DNA from: an uncultured Candidatus Melainabacteria bacterium
GTDB lineage: Bacteria; Cyanobacteriota; Vampirovibrionia; Gastranaerophilales; Gastranaerophilaceae
Direction of reading: 5' to 3'
DNA length: 64,000 nucleotides
Assembly (NCBI GenBank): GCA_934757275.1
Contig: CAKVLN010000008.1
Location: 33,781 to 97,780, forward strand
The translations under genes were made by a program, and so were the position numbers. This document shows positions 51,696 through 60,960 of the stretch, piece after piece. Each line of letters begins with the position of its first letter. Position 1 is the first letter of the stretch. Below the pieces are notes generated by a model. The model had not been told where the DNA came from, ran no database searches, and saw only the letters and a program-made list of their open reading frames with translations.

Positions 51696-53684
51696 ATGAG
51701 TAAATATTTATTGGAAGTAGGTGTTGAAGAATTACCATATAAGTTTATTCCGATGGCAATATCTCAACTTAAAACTGGTTTTGAAACTTTTTTGAAGAAT
51801 AGCAATGTAGAGTTTGATAATGTAAAGGTAATGGCTACACCAAGACGTTTGGCGGTAATTGTAAGTGGCTTAGCTGTTTCTCAACCTGATGTTGAAAAGG
51901 TTGTAAAAGGGCCTATTGCAAAGGTTGCTTTTGACGAAAACAAAAATCTTACAAAGGCTGGCGAAGGTTTTGCGAAGAAAAATGGTGTTAGCGCAGGTGA
52001 ACTTTATGTAGAAAATGATTATCTTTATGCGAAAATTTCTATCAAGGGTAAAAATACAAAAGAGCTTTTGCAAGAAAATGTTCCACAAATTTTTGCAAAA
52101 CTTCAAGGTCCACACTTTATGAGATGGGGCAATAATGATGTTAAATTCTCTCGTCCTATTCGTTGGGTGCTGTCTATATTAGATGGTGAAGAAGTTAAAA
52201 TCAGAATTATTGACAAAGACTCTTCAAACGTTACAAACGGACATAGATTTTCTACACAAAACATTGTTATCAACAATCCTGATGAGTATGTAGAAAAATT
52301 ACGTGACGCTAAAGTTATTGTTAATCAAGACGAAAGAAAAGCTAAAATTCTTGAGTTAACAAAGGCTGAGGCTGATAAATTGAACGCAGTAACTAAGATT
52401 TCTGACGATTTGTTGGAAGAAGTTACATTCATTTGTGAATATCCAGTTGCAGTAACTTGTAATTTTGATGAGGCATTTCTTACTATTCCGCAAGAAGTTG
52501 CAGTTACAGTTATGGAAACTCACCAAAGATATTTCGCACTTTATACAAAAGAAGGCAAGTTGATTAATAAGTTTGTTACAATCACAAACTACATTGGCAA
52601 TGAATTTGAAAATATTAAAGCTGGTAACTTGCGTGTAATCAAGGCTAGACTTGATGACGCAGTATTCTTCTTTAATGAAGATACTAAGAAACCATTAGAG
52701 GCTTATGTTGAAAACTTAAAAGGCATGACTTTCCAAAAAGGCATGGGTTCTGTTTATGATAAAACTCAAAGAATTATTAAGCTTTCTGAAAAAATCGCAA
52801 CAGAGCTTAATGTAAACAAACCTTCTATTAAGAGAACTGCAGAATTATGCAAGGCTGATTTGGCAACAAACCTTGTGTTTGAATTTACTGAACTTCAAGG
52901 CTTTATTGGTGCAGATTATGCAAGAGTTGCAGGCGAAGAAATTGGCGTTCAAGAAGGTATTAAGGAACACTATTTCCCTCTAAATGCTGATTCTGAAACT
53001 GCAAAGAGCATTGAAGGACAAGTTGTTGGTATCGCTGATAAGATGGATACAATTTGTGCAGTATTCGCAGCAGGTAAGAAACCTACTGGCTCTTCTGACC
53101 CATTGGGCGTAAGACGTGCAGCGTTGGGTATTATTAAAACAGTGCTTGAGCATGGTTTAAAATTAGATTTGTCAAAATTAATTGATGAAACTTTGGCGTT
53201 ACTTCCAGTAAATGCTGACGTTAAGGCTGATGTTGAAGAATTTTTCGCACAAAGATTAATTATCTTCTTGAACAGCGATTATTCTAAGAATGTTTTAGAG
53301 GCATGCGCATCAATCAATCCTTGCAAAGACCTTTGTGACTACGTTGAAAGAGTTAAGGCAATTGCAGGTGGAGTTGATGAAAAACTTCTAGAAAATGCAA
53401 ATCGTGTTCTTAGAATTTTGAAAGAAGAGGCTGGCGAAGTTGATACAAACTTGTTTAGTTTAGACGCTGAAAAAGACTTGTATAAGGCTATTCAAGGTAT
53501 TAGCTTTGATGGTGATTACAAGGAATATTTGGCAGATTTAACTGGAATTAATCCTGTTGTTACAAAATTCTTTGATGATGTTTTGGTAATGGATAAGGAC
53601 GAAAAGGTTAAAAATAATAGATTAGCACTCTTGAACACATTGAAAAATAAGTATATAATATTAACAGACTTTTCTAAATTGTAA
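51696..53684 (+). CDS. glyS: Glycyl-tRNA synthetase beta subunit
   Basis: 662 residues. LLEVGVEELPYKFIPMA at the start, PRRLAV, KGPIAKVAFDE, GPHFMRWG, FSRPIRWVL and ETHQRYFALY are diagnostic. The C-terminal DALR-type anticodon-binding region is present. The protein needs an alpha subunit (glyQ), which is not in this window. GGAGAAAAG precedes the ATG; a TATAATA-rich promoter region lies at 51648-51668. Confidence 0.96.
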   Translation: MSKYLLEVGVEELPYKFIPMAISQLKTGFETFLKNSNVEFDNVKVMATPRRLAVIVSGLAVSQPDVEKVVKGPIAKVAFDENKNLTKAGEGFAKKNGVSAGELYVENDYLYAKISIKGKNTKELLQENVPQIFAKLQGPHFMRWGNNDVKFSRPIRWVLSILDGEEVKIRIIDKDSSNVTNGHRFSTQNIVINNPDEYVEKLRDAKVIVNQDERKAKILELTKAEADKLNAVTKISDDLLEEVTFICEYPVAVTCNFDEAFLTIPQEVAVTVMETHQRYFALYTKEGKLINKFVTITNYIGNEFENIKAGNLRVIKARLDDAVFFFNEDTKKPLEAYVENLKGMTFQKGMGSVYDKTQRIIKLSEKIATELNVNKPSIKRTAELCKADLATNLVFEFTELQGFIGADYARVAGEEIGVQEGIKEHYFPLNADSETAKSIEGQVVGIADKMDTICAVFAAGKKPTGSSDPLGVRRAALGIIKTVLEHGLKLDLSKLIDETLALLPVNADVKADVEEFFAQRLIIFLNSDYSKNVLEACASINPCKDLCDYVERVKAIAGGVDEKLLENANRVLRILKEEAGEVDTNLFSLDAEKDLYKAIQGISFDGDYKEYLADLTGINPVVTKFFDDVLVMDKDEKVKNNRLALLNTLKNKYIILTDFSKL

Positions 53685-53777
53685 AAATTTGTAACAACTT
53701 TTAAAAAAGAAGTCAATTTTTTCTTTTAGGAAACTTTATACAAATACAAAGTGAAGGTAGTAAATAAAGAGGTCGTT

Positions 53778-54077
53778 ATGTTCAACCTAAAATTCTTAAA
53801 GTCACTAAAACAAGTATTAGATTCAAGAACAAATTTGTTAACATTTTCAAACGCACAAAAACAAGCGAATGAAGATTATATAGCATCGCTCTCATCAACA
53901 GAGCTTAAAATAAAATCTGACGAACAAAGGCTAGAAGCAATGGTCAGACAACAATTAAAAGAGGAATTTCCAAATATTGAAAAGAGTTCTTCTTACGACT
54001 TATTGGTTGACGCAGTCATTCACAATTACAAGTCAAAACAGCTCCAAGCCACCGACAACGCCGAAATTAGTGAATAG
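53778..54077 (+). CDS. Hypothetical 99-residue helical protein
   Basis: It starts MFNLKFLKSLKQVLDSRTN from the ATG at 53778 (AGAGGT upstream); a GTG nine codons earlier is possible but less supported. Charged and helical, no family recognised. It lies in the glyS direction about 95 bases downstream and is followed by its own terminator. Confidence 0.6.
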   Translation: MFNLKFLKSLKQVLDSRTNLLTFSNAQKQANEDYIASLSSTELKIKSDEQRLEAMVRQQLKEEFPNIEKSSSYDLLVDAVIHNYKSKQLQATDNAEISE

Positions 54078-54099
54078 TTGTCAAAATTTTAAACATATA

Positions 54100-54135
54100 A
54101 AACCGCCATCGAATATTGATGGCGGTTTTATTTTG
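54100..54135 (+). terminator. Rho-independent terminator
   Basis: AAAACCGCCATC/GATGGCGGTTTT stem with GAATATT loop, then TATTTTG. Confidence 0.9.
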
Positions 54136-54170
54136 TTGAATTTTGTGGAAGTTGCGAGGGGGGGCAAAAA

Positions 54171-54395
54171 GGGATTGCTACAAAAATCTTATGATTTTTT
54201 CGCAATGACACTCTGTTGGTAGGCTCATTTTTCAGTCATTACGAGGAGCGTGAACGACGAAGTAATTCATATACTAACGCCAAGTAAGCAAGTCATGGGT
54301 CATTCTGAGTGCGATTAGCACGAAGAATCCAGCTTTTTATAAACTATTATCATTTGGTCTAAACTTTTTGTTGGGCAGGTATGCCCAACCGACAT
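54171..54395. repeat. Cluster of dispersed palindromic repeats
   Basis: ATTGCTACAAAAATCT...GATTTTTTCGCAAT (54175-54206), CATTACGAGGAGCG...GACGAAGTAATTC (54236-54268), CATTCTGAGTGCGA...GAAGAATCC (54301-54330) and GTTGGGCAGGTATGCCCAAC (54370-54389) lie in a row. They fill the gap between 54136 and the rubrerythrin promoter. Confidence 0.6.
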
Positions 54396-54431
54396 TTTTT
54401 ATAATAATTCTAAATTATGTTGTAACTACAA

Positions 54432-54460
54432 TTGAATGACCTCATCTAACATGCTATAAT
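54432..54460 (+). promoter_or_regulatory. Vegetative promoter for the rubrerythrin gene
   Basis: TTGAAT (54432-54437), 17-base spacer, TATAAT (54455-54460). Unlike the leaderless genes it gives a leader of about 38 bases with an SD. Confidence 0.8.
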
Positions 54461-54504
54461 CAAATTTGTTAACAAAGGTTAAAAATAAAAGAAAGGAAAT
54501 AATT

Positions 54505-55050
54505 ATGGCAAAATTTGTATGTTCAGTATGTGGTTATACAGCAGAAGGCGAAGCTCCAGAAAAATGTCCAGTTTGTGGTGCTGCAAAATCTGCATTTACA
54601 AAAATGGAAGAAGGTAATAAAAATTACGCTGACGAACACAGAGTTGGTGTAGCAAAAGACGTAGCTCCAGAAATCTTAGAAGGTTTGAGAGCAAACTTTG
54701 TCGGTGAATGTACAGAAGTTGGTATGTACCTTGCAATGGCTAGACAAGCTGATAGAGAAGGCTATCCTGAAATCGCTGAAGCTTACAGAAGATATGCTTT
54801 TGAAGAAGCTGATCACGCATCTAGATTTGCAGAATTGTTGGGCGAAGTTGTTACAAATTCAACTAAGAAGAACCTTGAGTTAAGAGCTGAAGCAGAATTT
54901 GGTGCTTGTGACGGCAAATTACAATTAGCTAAAAAGGCAAAAGAATTAGGCTTAGATGCAGTACATGATACAGTTCATGAAATGGCTAAAGACGAAGCTC
55001 GTCACGGTCGTGGTTTCGATGGTTTGTTAGCTAGATATTTTGCTGGTTAA
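54505..55050 (+). CDS. Rubrerythrin (reverse type)
   Basis: 181 residues from the ATG at 54505 with GAAAGGA upstream. The N-terminal rubredoxin-like domain has Cys 6, 9, 21 and 24 (CSVC...CPVC); the diiron domain follows, with [12 protein letters not shown] and [14 protein letters not shown], and later [11 protein letters not shown]. Having rubredoxin first marks a reverse rubrerythrin. It reduces hydrogen peroxide in anaerobes exposed to oxygen. Confidence 0.95.
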   Translation: MAKFVCSVCGYTAEGEAPEKCPVCGAAKSAFTKMEEGNKNYADEHRVGVAKDVAPEILEGLRANFVGECTEVGMYLAMARQADREGYPEIAEAYRRYAFEEADHASRFAELLGEVVTNSTKKNLELRAEAEFGACDGKLQLAKKAKELGLDAVHDTVHEMAKDEARHGRGFDGLLARYFAG

Positions 55051-55074
55051 TTATATTTATAATTTAAAGTTATT

Positions 55075-55120
55075 AAAATTTAGGTGTCGATTGTTTGCAA
55101 TCGACACCTAAATTTTTAAA
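55075..55120. terminator. Bidirectional terminator
   Basis: AAAATTTAGGTGTCGATTG/CAATCGACACCTAAATTTT with TTTG loop, between rubrerythrin and pyk. Confidence 0.9.
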
Positions 55121-55139
55121 CATGAAGGGCATAACCGTG

Positions 55140-56591
55140 CTATCTTTCTAGCGGTGCACCAATTCTGTGAACTCTGATAAAGTTTGTTCTTCCAGTAATC
55201 AGTTTTGGAATAGAGCCGATAATAATGATTCTTTCACCCTTTTTGAAATCGGTTTTTGTCAAAATATAATCGTCAATTTTTTCTAACAAATCTGCGTCCA
55301 GAACTGTATCCCAATCTTTCAAGTCTGCATAAATATCCCAATAAAGGTTCAATCTTCTACAAGTAGCTTCCATGTTAGAAATTGCAAGAATTGGAACAGA
55401 TGGTTTAAGTTTTGAAAGCAATTTTGGTGTGTATCCACTATGTGTAAATGCCATAATTGCCTTTGCATTTAAGTCTTCTGCCATCTTAACTGCTGCATTT
55501 GAAATTGCTTGTGGTGAAAGTTCGTAATGTTCATTCATTGCCAAATCCAGATTTGAAAGTACAAAATTGTCGCTTTCTACGTTTGTTGCAATTTTTCGCA
55601 TCATTTTCACAGCCTCAACGGGATATTTACCCATTGCAGTTTCGCCAGAAAGCATTATTGCGTCAGTGCCATCAAGTATAGCATTTGCAACATCACTAGC
55701 TTCTGCTCGAGTAGGAATTGGTTCTTCAATCATAGATTCAAGCATTTGTGTCGCAACAATACAAACTTTGCGTTCTTTTATAGTTTCTTCAACAATGTAT
55801 TTTTGCGTCATTGGAACGTCTTCAGGTGACATTTCAATTCCCAAGTCGCCTCTTGCTACCATAATTCCGTCAGTAACGTTCAAAATTTCTTTCAAATTTT
55901 CAACGGCTTGTGGCTTTTCAATTTTTGCAATAACAGGAATATTCCCGCCAAAATTCTTAATATGTCTTTTCGCTAATTCAATATCTTTAGCTTCTCTAAC
56001 AAAAGATAATGCTACATAATCTGCATCGTATTCTACTGCAAATCTAATAAATTCAATATCTCTGTCTGTAACTGCGCTTAAACTTGCGGTTGCTCCAGGG
56101 ATGTTAATACCCTTTCTAGGACGGATTAGTTCGCCATAAAGAACTTTTGCGTGAACCTTTTTGCCGTCGATTTTCAAAACCTCTAAACCGATTTTGCCAT
56201 CGTCAAGAAGTATTTTTTCTCCTACTTTAACATCTCCTGCGATTCCTTCATAATCAACAGGAATAATGCTAGAATTGTTAATGTCATTGGAGGCTTCCAA
56301 AATTATTTCTTCGCCAACTTTAATTTCTCTTGGAGCTGGAATGTTTCCAACTCTAATTTTAGGTCCTTGAAGATCAACCAAAATAGGGATAAATTTCCCA
56401 GTTTTTTTAGAAACTTGTCTTATAAACTTGATATTTTGTGCGTGACCTTCTTCGCTACCGTGTGAAGTATTTAGTCTAAACATTGTAGCTCCAGCATTTA
56501 CTAGCTCTAAAATCATTTCATAACTAGAAGTTGCAGGCCCTAGCGTTGCAACAATCTTTGTGCGAGCTTGCTTAATTTTTTGCTTGTCCAT
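55140..56591 (-). CDS. pyk: Pyruvate kinase
   Basis: 483 residues. RTKIVATLGPATSS, FRLNTSHGS, LVDLQGPKIRVG, IAKIEKPQAVEN, MVARGDLGIE and VATQMLESM are diagnostic. The C-terminal domain (about 360-470) is present. It makes pyruvate and ATP, the last step of glycolysis. AGAGAGGAAAC lies before the ATG. Confidence 0.97.
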   Translation of the reverse strand: MDKQKIKQARTKIVATLGPATSSYEMILELVNAGATMFRLNTSHGSEEGHAQNIKFIRQVSKKTGKFIPILVDLQGPKIRVGNIPAPREIKVGEEIILEASNDINNSSIIPVDYEGIAGDVKVGEKILLDDGKIGLEVLKIDGKKVHAKVLYGELIRPRKGINIPGATASLSAVTDRDIEFIRFAVEYDADYVALSFVREAKDIELAKRHIKNFGGNIPVIAKIEKPQAVENLKEILNVTDGIMVARGDLGIEMSPEDVPMTQKYIVEETIKERKVCIVATQMLESMIEEPIPTRAEASDVANAILDGTDAIMLSGETAMGKYPVEAVKMMRKIATNVESDNFVLSNLDLAMNEHYELSPQAISNAAVKMAEDLNAKAIMAFTHSGYTPKLLSKLKPSVPILAISNMEATCRRLNLYWDIYADLKDWDTVLDADLLEKIDDYILTKTDFKKGERIIIIGSIPKLITGRTNFIRVHRIGAPLER

Positions 56592-56692
56592 AGTTTCCTC
56601 TCTTATCGTTTAAACATATAGCTCAATTATACCTAAAACAAAAGTTTGAGTTAAACATATAATTGGACAATTTTTAACTTAAAATTGCAACA

Positions 56693-56733
56693 AAAAAGCT
56701 GAATTAATTTTGCGCTAATTCAGCTTTTTTGTA
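56693..56733 (-). terminator. Terminator of the fliL-fliM-fliN operon
   Basis: AAAAAAGCTGAATTA/TAATTCAGCTTTTTT with ATTTTGCGC loop; reads as a terminator leftward after fliN and also rightward. Confidence 0.9.
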
Positions 56734-56749
56734 TAAGTATATTTTTAAA

Positions 56750-57211
56750 CTAACCTTCTTCTTTATTCATATTGCTCAAAGAATTTAGTCTTCTAGCTGG
56801 GTCGGTGATGTGCGTAATTCTTAGACCAAAGTTATCTTCGATTACAACAACTTCGCCATAAGCGATTAGTTTGCCGTTGGCATATAATTCAACAGGCTCA
56901 CCAGCGGCTTTGTTAAGAGTGACAATAGAACCCTTTGTTAATTCCAAAACCTTCTTGATTGGTAATTCAGTTTTACCAAGTTCAACTGTCAATTGCAATT
57001 TAACGTCTAAAAGTATGTTTAGATTTTGGTTTACTGGACCTTGAACTTGATCCAAATCTTCAAAAGATGCAAACTGAACAGGTTGAACTGTAACAGTTTT
57101 ATCTTCTGATTCTGCATTATCTTCTTCGATAGTATTTGAATTTTCTTCTGGTATTGAAGATGTTAAATCTTCCATCTCTTCATTATTAACATCTTTATCG
57201 TCATCTAGCAT
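56750..57211 (-). CDS. fliN: Flagellar motor switch protein FliN
   Basis: 153 residues. About 1-65 is acidic linker; about 65-145 is the SpoA domain (LLDVKLQLTVELGKTELPIKKVLELTKGSIVTLNKAAGEPVELYANGKLIAYGEVVVIEDNFGLRI pattern), diagnostic of FliN. It forms the lower C-ring that binds the export ATPase complex and sets rotation. It follows fliM by 13 bases. Confidence 0.95.
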   Translation of the reverse strand: MLDDDKDVNNEEMEDLTSSIPEENSNTIEEDNAESEDKTVTVQPVQFASFEDLDQVQGPVNQNLNILLDVKLQLTVELGKTELPIKKVLELTKGSIVTLNKAAGEPVELYANGKLIAYGEVVVIEDNFGLRITHITDPARRLNSLSNMNKEEG

Positions 57212-57224
57212 TTACAAAACCTCT

Positions 57225-58205
57225 CTAAAAATAATTCCTTAATAATTCGTGCATTTCATCATATACATCTGTTATTTTAACACAAATTTTGTCTTTCATG
57301 GTTCCTGGGCGGGCAAAAAACTTCTTTTCGCCGTTAACTTTTACCACCAAGTCATCTTGAACTTTGTTATCAAGTTTGATAATATCACCTTCTGAAAGTT
57401 GCAAGAAGTCGTCCAGCGTGATACTACATTGACCAAACTGAACTCTAATATCAACGTTAGAAGTATTGATTTTAGAAATCATCTTCATTCTTTCATCGTT
57501 AGATGCTACCAAACCTTTTGTTTGGAAAATGTGTTGAGTGCTTAAATGACCCAAAACAGTTTCTAATACTGGATATGGGAAACATAAGCTGAACAAGCCG
57601 AAGTGTTTGCCTTGAATTTGTACCTCAAATGTTAGTAATGCAACGATTTCGCCAGCTGTTGCAACTTGAATTGATTGATAATTGTCGTCCAAACTTATAA
57701 ATTTTCCTGAAACTGGAATGATTGTGTTCCAAGAGTCTTCTAGTGATTTGATGATTATATTAATAACTTTTTTCGCCAAAGCTTTTTCTATGTCAGTCAA
57801 TTCTCGTGTTTGGGTGTCGATAGAACCAACGCCACCAAGCATACGATTAACAATGCAAGAAATAACTTCAAAACTTATACCGAGCAAAATCTGTCCGGAT
57901 AGTGGCTCAAATTCAAACACACCAACACTAATTGGTGATGGCATTGAACGAACAAATTCTTCGTAAGTTAATTGGTCAACAGAAACAATTTCAATTTCAA
58001 CTCTCATACGCAAATAACCGCTTAGAACAAGCGAAATGGCTTTAGAAAATTCTCTATGAATGTCCCTCAAGGCTTTCAAGTTGTCTTTTGAAAATTTATC
58101 TGGACGGCGGAAATTGTAGAGTTTGTAACTCTTGTGTTCCGCATCAGAAAAATCTTCTTCAAACTCTTGCGTATTTATTAAATTGTTATTATTGTTTTCT
58201 GCCAT
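57225..58205 (-). CDS. fliM: Flagellar motor switch protein FliM
   Basis: 326 residues. The middle domain has FRRPDKFSKDNLKALRDIHREFSK, then MLGGVGS and ELTDIEKALAKKVINIIIKSLEDSW. The C-terminal SpoA part has VQFGQCSITLDDFLQLSEGDIIKLD. The usual N-terminal CheY-binding peptide (LSQxEIDALL) is not present; the equivalent stretch reads LINTQEFEEDF. AGGA lies 4 bases before the ATG; the gene follows fliL by 6 bases. Confidence 0.95.
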   Translation of the reverse strand: MAENNNNNLINTQEFEEDFSDAEHKSYKLYNFRRPDKFSKDNLKALRDIHREFSKAISLVLSGYLRMRVEIEIVSVDQLTYEEFVRSMPSPISVGVFEFEPLSGQILLGISFEVISCIVNRMLGGVGSIDTQTRELTDIEKALAKKVINIIIKSLEDSWNTIIPVSGKFISLDDNYQSIQVATAGEIVALLTFEVQIQGKHFGLFSLCFPYPVLETVLGHLSTQHIFQTKGLVASNDERMKMISKINTSNVDIRVQFGQCSITLDDFLQLSEGDIIKLDNKVQDDLVVKVNGEKKFFARPGTMKDKICVKITDVYDEMHELLRNYF

Positions 58206-58211
58206 TTTGTC

Positions 58212-58814
58212 CTACTGAATGATGAATTGTCCAAAACTTACTCTAATAACTTCTCTTTCGCCGCCTAAAATAGAATTTATGTCATTTGTAATTTGTTCTT
58301 TAGCAAGTTCTTTACCAGCAGCAGTCGCTAGTTCAGAAGATGTCTTGCTTGAAAGATTTGTAATTACTGCATCTCTAATCGCAGGCTTAAATTGGTTCAT
58401 TTCTTTTTGGATAGCTTCCATTGGGTCTGCTGGAGCTGCTGCTTCGCCGTGACCACCGTGTCCGCCACCTTTTTCCTCTGTTTGTTCAGGGAAGTCTGTG
58501 TCTTTCTTTGTAACTTCAAGAGCTACATTAACTTTTAAATATTTCTTTTGGCTTTCGTCGCAAAGGTTTAGAATAAAATCGCCTAAATCAACGATAATTC
58601 CTTTTTGTATTTCGTCTTCATCACCGCTATCATCAGCCAATTCTTCTTGAGAAGTCGGAAGTGCGCTTATTTTTTGGCTAATCAAGTTTTCCATAATCAC
58701 ATAGTTAACGCCTGCAAAAACTATAAACATAATAACGATTGATGCAAGAGTCATTATTAAAAACTTAGTTAGTTCTTTTTGTTGTCCGCCTTCAGCTCTT
58801 TCGTTTTCAGCCAT
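58212..58814 (-). CDS. fliL: Flagellar basal-body protein FliL
   Basis: 200 residues from the ATG at 58814 (GGAG 6 bases upstream; an earlier GTG is not needed). One membrane helix at about 19-42 (KFLIMTLASIVIMFIVFAGVNYVI), a Glu/Asp linker, then the periplasmic stomatin-like domain (IVDLGDFILNLCDESQKKYLKVNVALEV). A Gly/His-rich insert (GGGHGGHGEAAAP) interrupts it. FliL supports stator function. Confidence 0.9.
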   Translation of the reverse strand: MAENERAEGGQQKELTKFLIMTLASIVIMFIVFAGVNYVIMENLISQKISALPTSQEELADDSGDEDEIQKGIIVDLGDFILNLCDESQKKYLKVNVALEVTKKDTDFPEQTEEKGGGHGGHGEAAAPADPMEAIQKEMNQFKPAIRDAVITNLSSKTSSELATAAGKELAKEQITNDINSILGGEREVIRVSFGQFIIQ

Positions 58815-59009
58815 ACTATTCTCCACTTATAACTACATGGTATTATTATACCAGTTTAAAAACAATCTTTACACCATTATTTGATGTATTCTTTTGCCTT
58901 ATTTAATATAACTTCACCTCTATTATAGCAGGATTATTCAATTTTGCCAAAAAATGACCGAGAATTTTCTAGTTAAACTCTTTTAATAGATTTTTTTGTC
59001 TGATGATTA

Positions 59010-59021
59010 TATAATGTCGTT
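59010..59021 (+). promoter_or_regulatory. Leaderless promoter -10
   Basis: TATAAT (59010-59015), GTCGTT, ATG at 59022. No SD. Confidence 0.7.
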
Positions 59022-60671
59022 ATGGGGAAGTTTGATTTATTTAACAAATTCAATAGTGCTGTTGTCGTGCTGAATGAAAACCGAGAAACCGTGTTTAGAA
59101 ACAATGTTTTTAAACGTGTTTTCCCAGATTTTGAGAACATCAAAAAGTTTTCTCACAAATTGAATTACAGTGTTTGTGCGCTTGTAAGTAATGATGTTAG
59201 TGTGCATTCACCGATAACTCAAGCCATAAATTCTAAAGAAGATTTTTCCGCTCACGTTCTTTATCAGAGTTCAAATAACGATTATTCGTATTATGATTTG
59301 AACGCAACGAAAAAAGGCAATTATACTTTAATCGTTTTTACTGATGTGACGGCAAAAATCAGCCTTGAAAATGTTATTGCAAGAAATCAAAATTACCAAA
59401 AGAAAATTGAACTTTTGGAAAGCGAAAATAAAAATCTTTCTAAAATTAAACTTCAAGCGCAATCGCAAGCAATGAAACTTTTGTTGCTTAATAATATATC
59501 TAATATCATTAGAGAATCAATTGACACCTCTGTGATTTTAAATTCGGCGTTGGAGGAGCTTGTGCAAATGTTCGGTGCGTTTAGAGCGTATTACGCAAGC
59601 GCAGAGGAAGAAAACAAGTTTTTAATAAGAGAATCGCTTAATAAAAGAGATGTTGACCAATTAATTTCTTTTGATAACGAAACAAAGCAGAATATCAACA
59701 ATGGCAAGGTTTCTTGTTTGACTTGTATGAAGGAATACAAAGAGGCAAAGCCATTTAGAGAAAATGTTCAAAGGATAGTTTTGCCGATTTATCATTTGAA
59801 CGCACTTCTCGGAATAATCGTGCTTTCTACAAAACAAAAAACAAAACTCGACGATACGCTAGAAGTCTTGAATGGTGTATCTTCTCAGCTAGGAAATGCT
59901 ATTATTCAATCTGAACTTTACAAAAAGAACGCAAGTATGGTTAAAGATTTGACAAAAACGCTTGCAGAACTTCAAGACACGCAATTAAAACTGATTAACT
60001 CTGAAAAAATGGCGTCATTAGGTCAATTGGTGGCTGGCGTTGCGCATGAAATTAACACGCCAGTAGCGTCCATAAAATCAAACAACGAGATTATGAAGAA
60101 GTTAATTTTGCAGATTGAAGATAATGATACAAAAGATTTACTTAAAGAAATTAATGATATAGATACTGAGGCAATTGCACGAATTAACAGGCTTGTGGTT
60201 TCTCTAAGAAAGTTTGTGCGATTAGATGAGGCAGAACTTCAAGAGGCAGACATAAATAAAGAAATTGATTTGACGCTTGATTTAATCCGCCACGAAACAA
60301 AAAACCGCATAACTATTGTCAAAAAATATGGCGATATTCCACCAATAAAATGTTATCCGAATATGCTTAATCAAGTGTTTATGAATATTCTGGTAAATGC
60401 CTCTCATGCTATTGAAGGCGATGGAATTATAACTATTGACACGGATTTTAAAAATAACAATTTGATTGTAAAAATTAAAGATAATGGGTGCGGAATTAAA
60501 GAGCCAGAAAAAATCTTCTTTGCTGGATACACAACGAAGGGAGTTGGTGTGGGAACTGGCTTAGGGCTTGCAATTTCTCAAAAAATTATTGAAAAACACG
60601 AGGGAAAAATCGAAGTAAAAACAAAATTAAATGAAGGAAGTGAGTTTATTATTACTATCCCTAGTAGGTAG
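59022..60671 (+). CDS. Cytosolic sensor histidine kinase (PAS-GAF-HisKA-HATPase)
   Basis: 549 residues, no membrane helix. A PAS-like region at about 8-115, coiled coil at about 115-150 and a GAF-like region at about 150-300 with a CLTC motif (232-235) that could sense metal or redox state. HisKA has His342 (GVAHEINTPVAS), then HATPase_c with NASHAIEGDG, DNGCGI and GTGLGLAISQKI. No response regulator is adjacent. Divergent from fliL. Leaderless start. Confidence 0.9.
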   Translation: MGKFDLFNKFNSAVVVLNENRETVFRNNVFKRVFPDFENIKKFSHKLNYSVCALVSNDVSVHSPITQAINSKEDFSAHVLYQSSNNDYSYYDLNATKKGNYTLIVFTDVTAKISLENVIARNQNYQKKIELLESENKNLSKIKLQAQSQAMKLLLLNNISNIIRESIDTSVILNSALEELVQMFGAFRAYYASAEEENKFLIRESLNKRDVDQLISFDNETKQNINNGKVSCLTCMKEYKEAKPFRENVQRIVLPIYHLNALLGIIVLSTKQKTKLDDTLEVLNGVSSQLGNAIIQSELYKKNASMVKDLTKTLAELQDTQLKLINSEKMASLGQLVAGVAHEINTPVASIKSNNEIMKKLILQIEDNDTKDLLKEINDIDTEAIARINRLVVSLRKFVRLDEAELQEADINKEIDLTLDLIRHETKNRITIVKKYGDIPPIKCYPNMLNQVFMNILVNASHAIEGDGIITIDTDFKNNNLIVKIKDNGCGIKEPEKIFFAGYTTKGVGVGTGLGLAISQKIIEKHEGKIEVKTKLNEGSEFIITIPSR

Positions 60672-60960
60672 CAAATGTTAAGTTTTTTGAAGACGTGTTT
60701 TTTAAGATATATCTAAGTTATAAACGTATCACAATTATAATATTAATTAACTTTTGTAAAATTATCTGGTAGAGTAGTCATGAAAATGTAAAAATATGGT
60801 ATATTAATACTACTAAGATTAAGTGTAATTTTTACCCTAATTGGGGTATGTAACAAAATCTTTACAAAACGAAAAATAAAAGCAATTTATGAAATAAAGA
60901 AAACTTTATATTACTGTGTAGAAAATTAAATTGATATATTGCATATCGGAGGTAAAGTGT

